A stretch of DNA of 64,000 nucleotides from Pseudomonas protegens (GTDB taxonomy: Bacteria; Pseudomonadota; Gammaproteobacteria; Pseudomonadales; Pseudomonadaceae), in assembly GCF_003363755.1 (NCBI RefSeq), contig NZ_CP031396.1:4992501-5056500 (forward strand). The letters are read 5' to 3'. Of this stretch, positions 7,058-16,524 are shown piece by piece (the first letter of the stretch is position 1; each line of letters begins with the position of its first letter). Made by a program: the position numbers and the translations under genes. A model generated the notes under the pieces. That model ran no database searches. It was not told where the DNA came from and saw only the letters and a program-made list of their open reading frames with translations.

Positions 7058-8403
7058 TGAATCAACCCCAATCCGCTGTAGGGAACTGCCTCGATGTGCA
7101 GTCCTTCATCAATTCCCAGCCGCTGTCGCGTTACCAGTGGCGAGTCGTGATCCTGTGTTTCCTGATTGTCTTCCTCGATGGGCTGGACACCGCGGCCATG
7201 GGCTTCATCGCCCCGGCGCTGTCCCAGGACTGGGGCATCGACCGTGCCAGCCTGGGCCCGGTGATGAGTGCGGCGCTGATCGGCATGGTCTTCGGTGCCC
7301 TGGGTTCCGGGCCCCTGGCTGACCGTTTTGGTCGCAAGGTGGTGCTGGTAGGGGCGGTGCTGCTGTTTGGCGCCTTCAGCCTGGCTTCGGCCTACAGCAC
7401 CAACGTCGACCAGTTGCTGGTGCTGCGCTTTCTCACCGGCCTGGGATTGGGGGCGGGGATGCCCAATGCCACCACGCTGCTTTCGGAGTACACCCCCGAG
7501 CGTCATAAGTCGCTGTTGGTGACCAGCATGTTCTGCGGGTTCAACCTGGGCATGGCGGGCGGTGGTTTCATTTCCGCCAAGCTGATCCCGGCCTTCGGCT
7601 GGCACAGCCTGCTGCTGATCGGTGGCGTCCTGCCGCTGATCCTGGCCCTGGTGCTGGTGGTCTGGCTGCCGGAGTCGGCGCGTTACTTGGTGGTGCGCAA
7701 TCGCGGCACCGACAAAGTGCGCAAGACCTTGGCCCCCATCGCTCCGGCCATCGTCAGCGAGGCGGGCAGTTTCAGCGTGCCGGAACAGAAGACGGTGAAG
7801 GCGCGCAACGTTTTTGCCGTGATCTTCTCCGGCACTTACAGCGTCGGCACGCTGCTGCTGTGGCTCACCTATTTCATGGGCCTGGTGATTGTCTACCTGC
7901 TGACCAGCTGGCTGCCGACCCTGATGCGCGACAGTGGCGCGAGCATGGAGCAGGCAGCCTTTATCGGCGCTTTGTTCCAGTTTGGCGGGGTGCTCAGTGC
8001 AGTCGCCGTGGGCTGGGCCATGGACCGTTTCAATCCGCACAAGGTGATTGGCTGCTTCTACCTGCTGGCCGGGGTCTTTGCCTACGCCGTGGGACAAAGC
8101 CTGGGCAACATCACCGTGCTCGCCACCCTGGTGCTGATCGCCGGCATGTGCGTCAACGGTGCGCAATCGGCGATGCCCTCCCTGGCGGCGCGTTTCTATC
8201 CGACCCAGGGACGGGCCACCGGGGTGTCCTGGATGCTCGGCATCGGTCGATTCGGCGCCATTCTCGGTGCCTGGATGGGCGCCACCCTGTTGGGCCTGGG
8301 CTGGAACTTCGAGCAGGTGCTGACCGCGCTGGTGATCCCGGCAGCGCTGGCCACCACAGCGGTAGTAATCAAGGGCATGGTCAGCCATGCCGACGCCACC
8401 TGA
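7057..8403 (+). CDS. pcaK: PcaK, 4-hydroxybenzoate/protocatechuate MFS transporter
   Basis: A 448-residue major facilitator of the aromatic acid:H+ symporter (AAHS) family; the length equals that I recall for P. putida PcaK. Visible marks are the AAHS motif FLDGLDTAAMGFIAPAL in helix 1, the loop 2-3 motif GPLADRFGRKVVL, the loop 8-9 counterpart AVGWAMDRFNPHK, and twelve hydrophobic spans. The family imports 4-hydroxybenzoate and protocatechuate across the inner membrane, and in P. putida it also serves chemotaxis. The ATG at 7057 was chosen; the frame upstream to 7012 lacks support. A PcaR half-site, a possible leader peptide and a Crc/Hfq-type motif precede it. Confidence 0.93.
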   Translation: MNQPQSAVGNCLDVQSFINSQPLSRYQWRVVILCFLIVFLDGLDTAAMGFIAPALSQDWGIDRASLGPVMSAALIGMVFGALGSGPLADRFGRKVVLVGAVLLFGAFSLASAYSTNVDQLLVLRFLTGLGLGAGMPNATTLLSEYTPERHKSLLVTSMFCGFNLGMAGGGFISAKLIPAFGWHSLLLIGGVLPLILALVLVVWLPESARYLVVRNRGTDKVRKTLAPIAPAIVSEAGSFSVPEQKTVKARNVFAVIFSGTYSVGTLLLWLTYFMGLVIVYLLTSWLPTLMRDSGASMEQAAFIGALFQFGGVLSAVAVGWAMDRFNPHKVIGCFYLLAGVFAYAVGQSLGNITVLATLVLIAGMCVNGAQSAMPSLAARFYPTQGRATGVSWMLGIGRFGAILGAWMGATLLGLGWNFEQVLTALVIPAALATTAVVIKGMVSHADAT

Positions 8404-8462
8404 CAGGCAACAAGGAGCAGGATTGGGTGCAGGGCGAAGAATCGATAGCCCTGCAACAATCT

Positions 8463-8493
8463 GTTCGATAATCGAACGCTCAGTCGATTATCG
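8463..8493. promoter_or_regulatory. PcaR-type operator upstream of pcaI
   Basis: GTTCGATAAT occurs at 8463-8472. CGATAATCGA (8466-8475) and TCGATTATCG (8484-8493) form a perfect 10-bp inverted repeat with an 8-base spacer, about 100 bases before pcaI. This matches the PcaR-controlled pcaIJ promoter known from P. putida. Confidence 0.75.
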
Positions 8494-8569
8494 GATTGTT
8501 TGGGGTATTGCTCCGGCTTAATCTTCAGTCACTGCGGCGCGCCTAGAGCGCCTTTTTCTCCAGTCGCTG

Positions 8570-8577
8570 AATAACAA
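8570..8577 (+). promoter_or_regulatory. AAnAAnAA motif (Crc/Hfq type) at the pcaI ribosome site
   Basis: AATAACAA sits three bases before the GGGAGA ribosome site of pcaI, a plausible position for Hfq/Crc repression of the whole pcaIJF message. Confidence 0.4.
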
Positions 8578-8593
8578 TCGGGAGACCCCATCC

Positions 8594-9451
8594 ATGGCTG
8601 AAATCCTTTCGCTGCACGACGCGGTGAAGCAATTCGTCAACGACGGTGACACCGTCGCACTCGAAGGCTTCACCCACCTGATTCCTACGGCCGCAGGTCA
8701 TGAAATCATCCGCCAGGGCAAGAAAGACCTGACCCTGGTACGGATGACGCCTGACCTGATCTACGACCAGTTGATCGGTGCCGGTTGCGCTCGCAAGCTG
8801 ATTTTCTCTTGGGGTGGCAACCCGGGTGTTGGCTCCCTGCATCGCCTGCGCGACGCCGTGGAAAAGCAGTGGCCACAGCCCCTGGAAATTGAAGAGCACA
8901 GCCACGCCGACCTGGCCAACGCCTATGTGGCCGGGGCCTCCGGCCTGCCATTCGCGGTACTGCGGGCCTATGCCGGCTCCGATCTGCCCAAGGTCAATCC
9001 ACTGATCAAGACCGTGACCTGTCCCTTCACCGGTGAAGTGCTGGCGGCGGTGCCTTCGGTGCGTCCCGACGTGACGGTGATTCACGCGCAGAAAGCCGAT
9101 CGCAAGGGCAACGTCCTGCTGTGGGGCATCCTTGGGGTGCAGAAAGAGGCCGCCCTGGCCGCCAAGCGCTGCATCGTCACCGTCGAGGAAATCGTCGACG
9201 ACCTGAATGCGCCGATGAACGCCTGCGTGCTGCCGACCTGGGCCCTGAGCGCGGTGTGCCATGTGCCCGGCGGCGCCCATCCGTCCTACGCCCATGGTTA
9301 TTCCGAGCGCGACAACCGTTTCTACCAGGCCTGGGACCCGATCGCCCGCGACCGTGAGACCTTCACCGCGTGGATCAACGAATACATCCACGGCAGTGCC
9401 GACTTCAGCGAATTCCAGGCCAAGCTGGCCGCAGCTTCGGAGGCCCAGTAA
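8594..9451 (+). CDS. pcaI: 3-oxoadipate CoA-transferase subunit A (GctA/CatI type)
   Basis: A 285-residue CoA-transferase alpha subunit. With PcaJ it moves CoA from succinyl-CoA to beta-ketoadipate, the step before thiolysis. Glycine-rich pieces (WGGNPGVGS, CPFTGEVLAAVPSVRPDVTVIHAQ) are those of family I alpha subunits of the glutaconate/CatI type. At 285 residues it is clearly longer than the about 230-residue PcaI of P. putida, so this is the GctA-like form also described as CatI. It has GGGAGA nine bases before the ATG. The TAA overlaps the pcaJ ATG (TAATG), so the subunits are coupled. PcaR operator upstream. Confidence 0.92.
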   Translation: MAEILSLHDAVKQFVNDGDTVALEGFTHLIPTAAGHEIIRQGKKDLTLVRMTPDLIYDQLIGAGCARKLIFSWGGNPGVGSLHRLRDAVEKQWPQPLEIEEHSHADLANAYVAGASGLPFAVLRAYAGSDLPKVNPLIKTVTCPFTGEVLAAVPSVRPDVTVIHAQKADRKGNVLLWGILGVQKEAALAAKRCIVTVEEIVDDLNAPMNACVLPTWALSAVCHVPGGAHPSYAHGYSERDNRFYQAWDPIARDRETFTAWINEYIHGSADFSEFQAKLAAASEAQ

Positions 9452-10230
9452 TGACCTACTCCACCAATGAAATGATGACCGTGGCCGCGGCCCGTCGCCT
9501 GCAGAACGGTTCGGTATGCTTCGTCGGCATCGGCCTGCCGTCCAAGGCCGCCAACCTGGCGCGCCTGACCTCGTCGCCGGACGTGGTGCTGATCTACGAA
9601 TCCGGCCCGATTGGTGCCAAGCCCAGCGTGCTGCCGCTGTCCATCGGTGACGGTGAATTGGCGGAAACTGCCGACACCGTCGTCCCCACCGGAGAGATTT
9701 TCCGTTACTGGCTGCAAGGTGGGCGCATCGATGTGGGGTTCCTCGGCGCGGCCCAGGTCGACCGCTTCGGCAACATCAACACCACAGTGGTGGGTGATTA
9801 CCACCGGCCCAAGGTGCGCCTGCCGGGGGCCGGCGGTGCTCCGGAGATCGCCGGTTCGGCGAAAAGTGTGCTGATCATCCTCAAGCAGTCTTCCCGTTCC
9901 TTTGTCGACAAGCTGGACTTCATCACCTCCGTCGGTCACGGCGAGGGCGGCGACTCGCGCAAGCGTCTGGGCCTGCCCGGCGCCGGGCCGGTGGGGATCA
10001 TCACCGACCTGTGCATCATGGAACCGGAAGCCGGTACCCACGAATTCGTCGTCACTTCCCTGCACCCGGGGGTGACCCGCGAGCAGGTGGTGGCCGCCAC
10101 CGGCTGGGCGATCCGTTTCGCCGAGCACGTGGCCGAGACGGCCGCGCCTACCGAAGTCGAACTGACCGCCCTGCGTGAGCTGGAAGCACGCACCGCTGCG
10201 GCCCACGGCCAAGCACCTGGAGAAGCCTGA
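9451..10230 (+). CDS. pcaJ: 3-oxoadipate CoA-transferase subunit B (GctB/CatJ type)
   Basis: A 259-residue beta subunit of the CoA-transferase. The catalytic glutamate of this family lies in the YESGPIGA segment (around residue 50), followed by a glycine-rich SIGDGEL. GHPGAGG-like loops (RLPGAGGAPEIAGSA) form the CoA site. The length is that of the GctB/CatJ subgroup rather than the 213-residue P. putida PcaJ. It overlaps pcaI by one base and pcaF by one base (TGATG), so IJF are one translationally coupled unit. Confidence 0.92.
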   Translation: MTYSTNEMMTVAAARRLQNGSVCFVGIGLPSKAANLARLTSSPDVVLIYESGPIGAKPSVLPLSIGDGELAETADTVVPTGEIFRYWLQGGRIDVGFLGAAQVDRFGNINTTVVGDYHRPKVRLPGAGGAPEIAGSAKSVLIILKQSSRSFVDKLDFITSVGHGEGGDSRKRLGLPGAGPVGIITDLCIMEPEAGTHEFVVTSLHPGVTREQVVAATGWAIRFAEHVAETAAPTEVELTALRELEARTAAAHGQAPGEA

Positions 10231-11432
10231 TGCGCGACGTATTCATCTGTGATGCCATTCGTACCCCCATCGGCCGCTTTGGCGGCGGCCTGTCGGCGGT
10301 GCGCGCCGACGACCTGGCGGCGGTGCCGATCAAGGCGCTGATGGAGCGCAACCCGACGGTGGACTGGACTGCCGTGGACGAGGTGTTCCTCGGCTGCGCC
10401 AACCAGGCCGGTGAAGACAACCGCAACGTGGCGCGCATGGCGCTGCTGCTGGCGGGCCTGCCGGACAGCGTGCCGGGCGTCACCCTCAACCGCCTCTGCG
10501 CCTCGGGCATGGATGCCATCGGCACCGCCTTCCGCGCCATTGCCAGTGGCGAGATGGAACTGGCCATCGCCGGCGGCGTCGAGTCCATGTCCCGTGCGCC
10601 CTTTGTGATGGGCAAGGCCGATGCCGCCTTTTCGCGCAATATGAAGCTGGAAGACACCACCATCGGCTGGCGCTTCATCAACCCGTTGATGAAGGCCCAG
10701 TACGGTGTGGATGCCATGCCCCAGACCGCCGACAACGTGGCCGACGACTATAAAGTGTCCCGCGCTGACCAGGACGCCTTCGCCCTGCGCAGCCAGCAGC
10801 GCACCGCCGCGGCCCAGGCCGCCGGTTTCTTCGCCGAGGAAATCGTCCCGGTGCGCATTGCCCACAAGAAGGGTGAGAGCGTGGTGGAACAGGACGAACA
10901 TCCACGGGCCGACACGACCCTGGAAGCCCTGGGCAAACTCAAGCCGGTCAACGGCCCGGACAAGACCGTCACCGCCGGCAATGCGTCCGGGGTCAACGAC
11001 GGTGCTGCCGCACTGATTCTGGCGTCGGCCGAGGCGGTCAAGAAACACGGCCTGACTCCACGTGCGCGAGTGCTGGGCATGGCCAGCGCCGGTGTGGCGC
11101 CACGCGTGATGGGCATCGGCCCGGTGCCGGCGGTGCGTAAACTGATCGAGCGCTTGGGTGTGGCCGTCAGCGACTTCGACGTGATCGAACTCAATGAAGC
11201 TTTCGCCAGCCAGGGTTTGGCGGTACTGCGGGAGCTGGGTCTTGCCGACGATGCGCCGCAGGTCAATCCCAATGGCGGCGCCATTGCCCTGGGTCACCCC
11301 TTGGGCATGAGTGGCGCGCGCCTGGTGCTGACAGCTCTGCATCAGCTGGAAAAGAGCGGCGGTAAAAAAGGCCTGGCCACCATGTGCGTGGGCGTCGGCC
11401 AAGGGCTGGCACTGGCCATCGAGCGGGTTTGA
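10230..11432 (+). CDS. pcaF: PcaF, beta-ketoadipyl-CoA thiolase
   Basis: A 400-residue type II thiolase that cleaves beta-ketoadipyl-CoA with CoA to succinyl-CoA and acetyl-CoA, the last step of the pathway. All catalytic residues are present: Cys90 in NRLCASGMDAIG, His356 in ALGHPLGMSGAR and Cys386 in MCVGVGQGLA. The N-terminus RDVFICDAIRTPIGRFGG is that of PcaF/PaaE-type thiolases. It follows pcaJ with a one-base overlap; the gap to pcaH is 37 bases, so the transcript probably continues. Confidence 0.95.
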   Translation: MRDVFICDAIRTPIGRFGGGLSAVRADDLAAVPIKALMERNPTVDWTAVDEVFLGCANQAGEDNRNVARMALLLAGLPDSVPGVTLNRLCASGMDAIGTAFRAIASGEMELAIAGGVESMSRAPFVMGKADAAFSRNMKLEDTTIGWRFINPLMKAQYGVDAMPQTADNVADDYKVSRADQDAFALRSQQRTAAAQAAGFFAEEIVPVRIAHKKGESVVEQDEHPRADTTLEALGKLKPVNGPDKTVTAGNASGVNDGAAALILASAEAVKKHGLTPRARVLGMASAGVAPRVMGIGPVPAVRKLIERLGVAVSDFDVIELNEAFASQGLAVLRELGLADDAPQVNPNGGAIALGHPLGMSGARLVLTALHQLEKSGGKKGLATMCVGVGQGLALAIERV

Positions 11433-11469
11433 ATGCCTGCCCTATATAAGAAGAGAACGAGGAACCACC

Positions 11470-12174
<705 letters not shown>

Positions 12175-12175
12175 C

Positions 12176-12742
12176 ATGAGCCTGACCGCGACTACCTCCC
12201 ACACCGTCGGCCCCTACTACCACATCGGCCTGACCTGGCTGAACCGCGAAGACCTCACCGAGGAAGGCACTCTGGGCGAGCGAGTGGCAATCACCGGCCA
12301 GGTGGTGGACGGCAACGGCAACTTCGTCAACGACGCCATGCTGGAAGTCTGGCAAGCCAACGCTGCCGGCAAGTACCGCCACTGCGAGGACGACCAGGAC
12401 AAACCTCTGGACCCGAGCTTCCAGGGTTTTGGCCGAGTCCCGGTGGATGGCGAAGGGCGCTTCCGCTTCACCACCATCAAGCCGGGCGCGGTGCCGGGTC
12501 TGAAGGGCACGACCCAGGCGCCGCACCTGGTGGTGCTGGTGTTCGCTCGGGGCCTGGTCAAGCACTTGCTGACCCGGATCTATTTCGAGGGTGAACCGGC
12601 CAATGCCACCGACCCCTTGCTGGCCTGTGTACCCGAGGAGCGCCGCAGCACCTTGCTGGCCAAGTCCGACGCCGAGGGCCGCTATCAGTGGAACGTGATC
12701 CTCCAGGGTACCGACGCCGAAACCGTGTTCTTCGACTACTGA
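12176..12742 (+). CDS. pcaG: Protocatechuate 3,4-dioxygenase alpha subunit
   Basis: A 188-residue alpha subunit, with the typical N-terminus TTSHTVGPYYHIGLTW. It shares the intradiol dioxygenase fold with PcaH (LEVWQANAAGKYRH, PGFKG-type loops) but lacks the full iron-ligand set: the His-x-His pair of PcaH is replaced here by AP-HLVVLVFARG. It contributes to the active-site pocket. The ATG at 12176 lies one base after the pcaH stop. A 148-bp repeat element follows the stop and separates pcaHG from pcaT. Confidence 0.95.
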   Translation: MSLTATTSHTVGPYYHIGLTWLNREDLTEEGTLGERVAITGQVVDGNGNFVNDAMLEVWQANAAGKYRHCEDDQDKPLDPSFQGFGRVPVDGEGRFRFTTIKPGAVPGLKGTTQAPHLVVLVFARGLVKHLLTRIYFEGEPANATDPLLACVPEERRSTLLAKSDAEGRYQWNVILQGTDAETVFFDY

Positions 12743-12755
12743 GCCGGAGCACTGT

Positions 12756-12903
12756 GTAGCCGCTGCCGCAGGCTGCGAACGACCCGAAGGGGCGCGGGGT
12801 TCTCAAGGTTGCGGCGAGTTTGGCGAGAGATTGCCGAGCAAGGCCCTGTGCACCGAACGCGGCCCGGCCTTTTGCAGCCTCGCCGTGGCTCGGCAGCGGC
12901 TAC
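12756..12903. repeat. GTAGCCGCTGCCG...CGGCAGCGGCTAC repeat element, copy 1
   Basis: A 148-bp element bounded by GTAGCCGCTGCCG and its exact inverse CGGCAGCGGCTAC (13 bp). Internal parts (GCAGGCTGCGAACG, GCAGCCTCGC) also pair, so the transcript would fold into a long hairpin. Four further copies are in this window (45191, 54536, 54694, 54852). Non-coding, MITE/REP-like, here inside the pca gene block. Confidence 0.85.
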
Positions 12904-12993
12904 AGGGCAGAACCACAGGGCCCACGTCCCGTAGGGAACGGGGTTGTTGCAAAGTGTGTCTAGATTCGCACTGTCCCCCATGAGTGAAAAACC

Positions 12994-14289
12994 ATGACTA
13001 CAACGACAAGTCACTACACCGCAGAGGAGCGCAGCAAAAGGATCTTTGCCATTGTCGGTGCTTCCTCCGGCAACCTGGTGGAGTGGTTCGACTTCTACGT
13101 CTATGCCTTTTGCGCCATCTACTTCGCTCCGGCTTTCTTCCCCTCTGACGATCCCACCGTGCAACTGCTCAACACGGCCGGGGTATTCGCTGCGGGGTTC
13201 CTGATGCGTCCCATCGGCGGCTGGCTGTTCGGCCGGGTTGCCGATCGTCATGGGCGCAAGAACTCGATGATGATCTCGGTGCTGATGATGTGCGCCGGCT
13301 CCCTGGTCATCGCCTTCCTGCCAACCTACGCCAGCATCGGTGCCTGGGCGCCGTTCCTGCTGCTGGTGGCGCGCCTGTTCCAGGGGTTGTCGGTGGGCGG
13401 CGAGTACGGCACCACCGCCACCTACATGAGTGAAGTGGCGCTCAAGGGCCAGCGCGGTTTCTTCGCGTCCTTCCAGTACGTGACCCTGATCGGCGGACAA
13501 CTGCTGGCGGTGTCGGTGGTGGTGATCCTCCAGCAGTTCCTCGATGAGGCCGAGCTCAAGGCCTGGGGTTGGCGCATTCCCTTCGTGATCGGCGCCATCG
13601 CGGCGGTGATCTCGTTGCTGCTGCGGCGTTCGCTGAAGGAAACCACCAGCAAGGAAATGCGTGATAACAAGGACGCCGGCAGCATCGCCGCGCTGTTCAA
13701 GCATCACTCGGCGGCCTTTATCACCGTGCTGGGCTACACCGCTGGCGGCTCGCTGATTTTCTACACCTTCACCACCTACATGCAGAAGTACCTGGTGAAC
13801 ACCGCGGGCATGCACGCCAAGACCGCCAGCTACATCATGACCGGCGCGCTGTTCCTTTATATGTGCATGCAGCCGCTGTTCGGAATGCTCGCGGACAGGA
13901 TTGGCCGGCGTAACTCGATGCTCTGGTTCGGCGCCCTGGGCACCCTGTTCACGGTGCCGATCCTGATGACCCTCAAGACCGTCACCAGTCCGTTCCTGGC
14001 CTTTGTACTGATCACCCTGGCCCTGGCCATCGTCAGTTTCTACACCTCCATCAGCGGCCTGGTGAAGGCGGAGATGTTCCCGCCACAAGTGCGGGCGCTG
14101 GGGGTAGGCTTGGCTTATGCGGTGGCCAATGCGATCTTCGGTGGCTCGGCAGAATGGGTGGCCCTGAACTTCAAGAACATGGGCATGGAAAACACCTTCT
14201 ACTGGTATGTCACGGCGATGATGGCGATTGCTTTCCTGTTCAGCCTGCGTCTGCCGAAACAGGCTGCATACTTGCACCATGACCTTTGA
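12994..14289 (+). CDS. pcaT: PcaT-like MHS-family dicarboxylate/aromatic acid:H+ symporter
   Basis: A 431-residue major facilitator of the metabolite:H+ symporter (MHS) family, twelve spans. Signatures are the first-helix motif NLVEWFDFYVYAF, the loop motif GWLFGRVADRHGRKNSMM and SVGGEYGTTATYMSE. PcaT in P. putida and P. aeruginosa is the proposed beta-ketoadipate (or related dicarboxylate) transporter inside the pca cluster. The AAACC-ATG at 12994 is the best family start; a five-codon frame lies just before it. It stands between pcaHG and pcaBDC, 48 bases before pcaB. Confidence 0.88.
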   Translation: MTTTTSHYTAEERSKRIFAIVGASSGNLVEWFDFYVYAFCAIYFAPAFFPSDDPTVQLLNTAGVFAAGFLMRPIGGWLFGRVADRHGRKNSMMISVLMMCAGSLVIAFLPTYASIGAWAPFLLLVARLFQGLSVGGEYGTTATYMSEVALKGQRGFFASFQYVTLIGGQLLAVSVVVILQQFLDEAELKAWGWRIPFVIGAIAAVISLLLRRSLKETTSKEMRDNKDAGSIAALFKHHSAAFITVLGYTAGGSLIFYTFTTYMQKYLVNTAGMHAKTASYIMTGALFLYMCMQPLFGMLADRIGRRNSMLWFGALGTLFTVPILMTLKTVTSPFLAFVLITLALAIVSFYTSISGLVKAEMFPPQVRALGVGLAYAVANAIFGGSAEWVALNFKNMGMENTFYWYVTAMMAIAFLFSLRLPKQAAYLHHDL

Positions 14290-14337
14290 CCCGTACGCCT
14301 GTGCCCGCCCAGGGCACAGGCGCACCAAGGACTGTTT

Positions 14338-15702
14338 ATGACCTTACCTGCGAGCAACCAGTTGTTCGATGCCTACTTTACTGCCCGGGAAATGCGTGGG
14401 GTGTTCTGTGACCAGGGACGGGTCCAGGCCATGCTCGACTTCGAGGCTGCCCTGGCCCGGGCCGAGGCGCGGACCGGGGTGATTCCAAGCGCGGCGGTTG
14501 CCCCCATCGAGGCGGCTTGCCACGCCCATCTCTATGACTTCCAGGCCCTGGGTGAAGCGATCGCCACGGCCGGCAATTCGGCGATTCCTCTGGTCAAGGC
14601 CCTGGGCAAGCAGATCGCCCGGACCGATGCCGAGGCCGAGCGTTATGTGCACCTGGGCGCCACCAGCCAGGACGTGATGGACAGCGGGCTGGTGCTGCAA
14701 TTGCGCCGCGCCGTGGACTTGCTGGAGCAGGACCTGAACCGTCTGGGCGGCATACTCGCGGACCAGGCCCAGCGCTATGCCGACACGCCCCTGGCCGGCC
14801 GTACCTGGCTGCAACATGCCACGCCGGTGACCCTGGGCATGAAGATCGCCGGTTGGCTGGGGGCCGTGACCCGCAGCCGCGAACGGCTGCAGCAACTCAA
14901 GCCGCGTCTGCTGGTGCTGCAGTTCGGCGGTGCCTCCGGAACCCTGGCGGCCCTGGGCGAACAGGCCCTGCCGATTGCCCAGGCCCTGGCGCAAGAACTG
15001 CAACTGAGCCTGCCGGAACAGCCCTGGCACACCCAGCGCGACCGTCTGGTGGAGTTCGCCTCGGTGCTGGGCCTGCTGGCCGGCAGCCTGGGCAAGCTGG
15101 GGCGGGATATCAGCCTGTTGATGCAGACCGAGGCGGCGGAAGTCTTCGAGCCTTCGGCGCCGGGCAAGGGCGGTTCGTCCACCATGCCGCACAAGCGCAA
15201 TCCGGTGGGCGCGGCGGTATTGATCAGCGCCGCGACCCGGGTTCCGGGCCTCTTGGCGACGATGTTTGCCGCCATGCCCCAGGAGCACGAGCGCAGCCTC
15301 GGCCTGTGGCACGCCGAATGGGAAACCCTGCCGGAGATCTGCTGCCTGGTGTCCGGAGCCCTGCAACAAGCCTTGCTGATCGCTGAGGGCCTGGAGGTCG
15401 ACAGCGCACGCATGGCGCGCAACCTTGACCTGACCCAGGGCCTGGTTCTAGCGGAAGCGGTGAGCATTGAGCTGGCCCAGCGCCTGGGGCGGGAGACGGC
15501 CCATCACCTGTTGGAACAATGCTGCAAGCGTGCGGTGGCTGAACGACGCCATTTGCGCGAGGTATTGGCGGACGATGCCCAGGTCAGCGCCGAGCTGTCG
15601 GCGCCAGAGCTGGATCGTCTGATGGACCCGGCGCATTACCTCGGTCAGGCCCAGGCCTGGGTCGAGCGTGCCGTGGCTGAACATTTTGCCTTGAAGGCCT
15701 GA
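14338..15702 (+). CDS. pcaB: PcaB, 3-carboxy-cis,cis-muconate cycloisomerase
   Basis: A 454-residue member of the fumarase/aspartase superfamily that lactonises 3-carboxy-cis,cis-muconate to 4-carboxymuconolactone. The superfamily signature GGSSTMPHKRNPVG is present around residue 280, with the other conserved blocks HLGATSQDVMDSG (about 100-115) and GRTWLQHATPVTLG (about 155). Length normal for Pseudomonas PcaB. Eleven bases separate it from pcaD; pcaB, pcaD and pcaC are one operon. Confidence 0.95.
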   Translation: MTLPASNQLFDAYFTAREMRGVFCDQGRVQAMLDFEAALARAEARTGVIPSAAVAPIEAACHAHLYDFQALGEAIATAGNSAIPLVKALGKQIARTDAEAERYVHLGATSQDVMDSGLVLQLRRAVDLLEQDLNRLGGILADQAQRYADTPLAGRTWLQHATPVTLGMKIAGWLGAVTRSRERLQQLKPRLLVLQFGGASGTLAALGEQALPIAQALAQELQLSLPEQPWHTQRDRLVEFASVLGLLAGSLGKLGRDISLLMQTEAAEVFEPSAPGKGGSSTMPHKRNPVGAAVLISAATRVPGLLATMFAAMPQEHERSLGLWHAEWETLPEICCLVSGALQQALLIAEGLEVDSARMARNLDLTQGLVLAEAVSIELAQRLGRETAHHLLEQCCKRAVAERRHLREVLADDAQVSAELSAPELDRLMDPAHYLGQAQAWVERAVAEHFALKA

Positions 15703-15713
15703 AGGAGACTGCT

Positions 15714-16502
15714 GTGGGATTCGTGAAACTCGCCGAGGGCGATCTGCACTATCAACTCGAAGGACCAGAGGGCGCGCCGGTACTGGTGCTGTCCAACTCC
15801 CTGGGCACCGATCTGCACATGTGGGACAAGCAGATCGCGGCGTTCACCCTGCACTTTCGGGTGTTGCGCATGGACACTCGCGGCCATGGCCGTTCGCTGG
15901 TGACCGAGGGGCCTTACAGCATCCAGCAACTGGGCCAGGATGTGCTGGCACTGCTGGATGCCCTGGATATCCGCCGGGCGCATTTCTGCGGTCTGTCCAT
16001 GGGCGGCCTGATCGGCCAGTGGCTGGGGATCAATGCCGGCGAGCGTCTGCACAAGCTGGTGGTGTGCAACACCGCGGCGAAGATCGGCGACCCGTCCATC
16101 TGGAACCCACGGATCGAGACCGTGCTGCGTGACGGCCAAGCTGCCATGGTGGCGTTGCGCGATGCTTCCATTGCCCGCTGGTTCACCGAGGACTTTGCCG
16201 CCGCGCGTCCTGATCAGGCCAAACTGATCACCGACATGCTCGCCGCCACCTCGCCCCAGGGTTATGCCGCCAACTGCGCAGCGGTGCGGGATGCGGATTT
16301 CCGTGAGCAACTGGCAGCAATCAAGGTACCGACCCTGGTGATCGCCGGCAGCGAAGACGCGGTGACACCGCCGTCTGGCAGTCACTTCATCCAGCAGCAC
16401 GTGGCCGGCGCCGAGTACGCCGAGTTCTATGCCGCGCACCTGTCCAACGTCCAGGCCGGTGACGCGTTCAGCGACCGTGTCGTGGAATTCCTGCTGGCCT
16501 GA
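15714..16502 (+). CDS. pcaD: PcaD, 3-oxoadipate enol-lactonase
   Basis: A 262-residue alpha/beta hydrolase that opens beta-ketoadipate enol-lactone. It has the nucleophile elbow GLSMGG, oxyanion segment SNSLGTDLHMW, the acid in IAGSEDAVTPP and the catalytic His in AAHLSNVQ near the C-terminus. Start is a GTG at 15714 with AAGGAGA seven bases upstream. It is separate from pcaC, unlike the PcaL fusion of some actinobacteria. Confidence 0.95.
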   Translation: MGFVKLAEGDLHYQLEGPEGAPVLVLSNSLGTDLHMWDKQIAAFTLHFRVLRMDTRGHGRSLVTEGPYSIQQLGQDVLALLDALDIRRAHFCGLSMGGLIGQWLGINAGERLHKLVVCNTAAKIGDPSIWNPRIETVLRDGQAAMVALRDASIARWFTEDFAAARPDQAKLITDMLAATSPQGYAANCAAVRDADFREQLAAIKVPTLVIAGSEDAVTPPSGSHFIQQHVAGAEYAEFYAAHLSNVQAGDAFSDRVVEFLLA

Positions 16503-16524
16503 CCCCGGATTCAAGGAGCCCTTT

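Noticed and set aside
6856..8388. 510-codon minus-strand frame opposite pcaK
   Set aside because: The Gln/His/Arg-rich translation is a shadow of pcaK codons.
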